Of a stretch of DNA of 5,933 nt, positions 4,402 through 5,933 are shown in pieces. The notes under the pieces were generated by a model. It saw nothing but the letters and a program-made list of their open reading frames with translations. It had not been told where the DNA came from and did no database searches. This stretch comes from Cytophagaceae bacterium. Its GTDB lineage: Bacteria > Bacteroidota > Bacteroidia > Cytophagales > Flexibacteraceae. The position numbers and the translations under genes are program-made. Location of the stretch: positions 1 through 5,933 of the forward strand of contig CANHWS010000217.1 in the NCBI GenBank assembly GCA_947464365.1, read 5' to 3'. Every line of letters starts with the position of its first letter. Positions within the stretch are counted from its first letter, which is position 1.

Positions 4402-5933
4402 ATGTACCAAGTACTACTGCACCAACCTGAATGTAGCAGGACCGGCCAGCCACCTGGCAATCCAAGATCTGCTTCGCACCAACCGGATTTATTTGCCGGT
4501 TTGGGCCATGCTTTAAAGCCGTTAGTAGGCCTATTACTGACCTTGCTGTTGGCCATGTCCAACGCCTGGGCTCAGACGGGGCCTACCTTATCTACCATAG
4601 CCGGTAGTACCCAAGGCACGCAGGATGGCAATGGCACCAATGCCAAGTTTTCATCTCCGCTGTCGGCTAAGTCTGACAAAAAGGGCAATATCTATGTGCC
4701 TGGTGGCGACAGGATCCGAAAGATTGACGCTAACGGAAATGTTACCTCTTTAGCCATTGGTGCATTCCAGAACGTAACGGACGTAGTCGTTGATGGGTCG
4801 GGTAATATTTTTGCGACCGAGTATGACTACAACCGCATCTGGAAGGTGACACCAACAGGCTCGGCCTCCATCTTTGCTGGGAATGCATTGGGGTTTAGTG
4901 GTACTACTGACGGCACTGGTACAGCTGCCTCCTTTGGGGGCCCCTATAATATCACCATTGATGCCTCAAACAACTTGTATGTTATTGACCAACAGAGCGG
5001 CCTTGTCCGGAAGATCACCCCTGGGGCAGTAGTAACTACAGTTAATACCAGCGGTTCAATCGGTCCTTTGGTAGGGATTGCGGTTGATACCGATGGAGTT
5101 ATCTACGTCACTCATGCTGTCCGAATGATAATCCTGAAGTTGACGCAAGCTGGCGTTTTCACCACCTTTGCAGGTACCAACTTCACACAAGGCTTTGCTG
5201 ACGGAACGGGCACCAGTGCTTCGTTTAACTCATCTTCTGGCCTTGCCTTTGATGCATCTGGGAATTTATTTGTTGCTGACTATGGCAATAATCTGATCAG
5301 GAAAGTAACCCCTGCTGGTGTTGTCACGACGGTAGCTGGCAACAGGAGCCAAAGTACGGTTGACGGCCCTGCCTTATCGTCAAGCCTCAACGGCCCTTTT
5401 GGGCTAGACGTAGATGCGGCGGGGAACTTGGTTATTGCAGAGCGTAATGGATACAAGATCCGTAAACTATCGTTCTGCGGCCTTACGACGCCAACTGTGA
5501 CAACAAGTGGCTCAACGGCTATCTGTAGCGGTGCTTCTGTTACCCTCACAGGTCCAGCGGACGGCATCAACGTGAGTTTGTTTGCTGGTTCAGCCACTGG
5601 CGTATCTGGCTCGACGAATGGTAATGGCAGCGCAGCCCGTTTCCTGTACCCATCGGGTATTGCTGTGGATGCTAATGGCAACGTTTTTGTCGCTGACCAA
5701 AGCAACAGCTGTATTCGCAAAATTACCCCAAGTGGGGACGTTACCTTATTTGCTGGTTCGGTTCAAAATATTGGCACTGCCGATGGCCAAGGAACATCGG
5801 CGCAATTTGGCTCGCCTAGGGGCCTTGCGTTTGATGCGAGTGGCAACCTCTATGTGTCCGATGTATTCAACAACACCATCAGGAAAATCACACCTGGCGG
5901 ACTGGTATCGACCTTTGCAGGTTCAGGCTTCAA
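4402..5933 (+). CDS. Secreted NHL-repeat beta-propeller protein with Ig-like fragment (partial, C-terminus off right edge)
   Basis: The frame is open from the stop at 4360-4362 to the right edge; from ATG 4402, 510 codons are visible. The start is uncertain: ATG 4402 puts 33 residues before the signal peptide, while TTG 4501 would begin it directly. The signal peptide is clear: K at residue 39, hydrophobic LVGLLLTLLLAM, cleavage AWA|QTG before Gln58. Eight propeller repeats follow, starting near residues 64, 115, 156, 213, 254, 310, 392 and 448, with a ninth beginning at 503. Typical units read DASGNLYVAD...IRKITP.G.V.T.AG, the NHL pattern, most with an added DGxGTxAxF loop. Between repeats 6 and 7, residues 364-391 (PTVTTSG...AICSGASVTLT) resemble the start of an Ig-like domain of T9SS-exported proteins. 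NHL propellers bind proteins, sugars or nucleic acids; no catalytic motif is seen and the ligand is unknown. Expected site is the cell surface or medium; a C-terminal sorting domain would lie outside. Confidence 0.85.
   Translation, partial: MYQVLLHQPECSRTGQPPGNPRSASHQPDLFAGLGHALKPLVGLLLTLLLAMSNAWAQTGPTLSTIAGSTQGTQDGNGTNAKFSSPLSAKSDKKGNIYVPGGDRIRKIDANGNVTSLAIGAFQNVTDVVVDGSGNIFATEYDYNRIWKVTPTGSASIFAGNALGFSGTTDGTGTAASFGGPYNITIDASNNLYVIDQQSGLVRKITPGAVVTTVNTSGSIGPLVGIAVDTDGVIYVTHAVRMIILKLTQAGVFTTFAGTNFTQGFADGTGTSASFNSSSGLAFDASGNLFVADYGNNLIRKVTPAGVVTTVAGNRSQSTVDGPALSSSLNGPFGLDVDAAGNLVIAERNGYKIRKLSFCGLTTPTVTTSGSTAICSGASVTLTGPADGINVSLFAGSATGVSGSTNGNGSAARFLYPSGIAVDANGNVFVADQSNSCIRKITPSGDVTLFAGSVQNIGTADGQGTSAQFGSPRGLAFDASGNLYVSDVFNNTIRKITPGGLVSTFAGSGF

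Noticed and set aside
5280..5720. 146-codon minus-strand frame within the NHL gene
   Set aside because: It is antisense to the NHL repeats; its regular composition mirrors the repeated codons of the real gene.

Overview
The window looks like chromosomal DNA of a member of the phylum Bacteroidota. Three things point there. Two secreted proteins have signal peptides ending in A-x-A|Q and carry domain types common in Type IX secretion (T9SS) cargo of that phylum. No gene has a convincing Shine-Dalgarno sequence. A TAnnTTTG-type -7 box lies upstream of the last gene. The exact genus cannot be read from the sequence.

Layout, left to right. (1) Positions 1-603, minus strand: the N-terminal 201 residues of a secreted beta-sandwich protein whose C-terminus lies beyond the left edge. 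(2) Positions 604-1014: a divergent intergenic stretch with no supported gene. (3) Positions 1015-1890, plus: fabD, malonyl-CoA:ACP transacylase, complete with all catalytic motifs. (4) Positions 1931-3829, plus: a lipoprotein M1-family zinc aminopeptidase of the leukotriene A4 hydrolase/aminopeptidase type, 40 bp after fabD and probably co-transcribed. (5) A clear intrinsic terminator at 3860-3886 closes that unit. (6) Positions 3887-4401: a long AT-rich non-coding stretch full of short direct and inverted repeats (TCATATC/TATGATAT family, two 11-bp-period direct repeats, two palindromes, a 13-bp repeat), ending in a candidate -7 promoter box. (7) From about 4402 to the right edge, plus: a large secreted NHL-repeat (six-bladed beta-propeller type) protein. 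It has at least eight propeller repeats, is interrupted by a short piece that looks like the start of an Ig-like domain, and runs off the right edge.

Functionally, the middle pair combines a housekeeping fatty-acid enzyme with an envelope peptidase; I see no mechanistic link beyond shared transcription. The flanking genes appear to encode exported, probably surface or secreted, adhesion or binding proteins. I do not see a complete undescribed system. The least explained elements are the repeat-rich regulatory region before the NHL gene and that gene's unusual repeat architecture.
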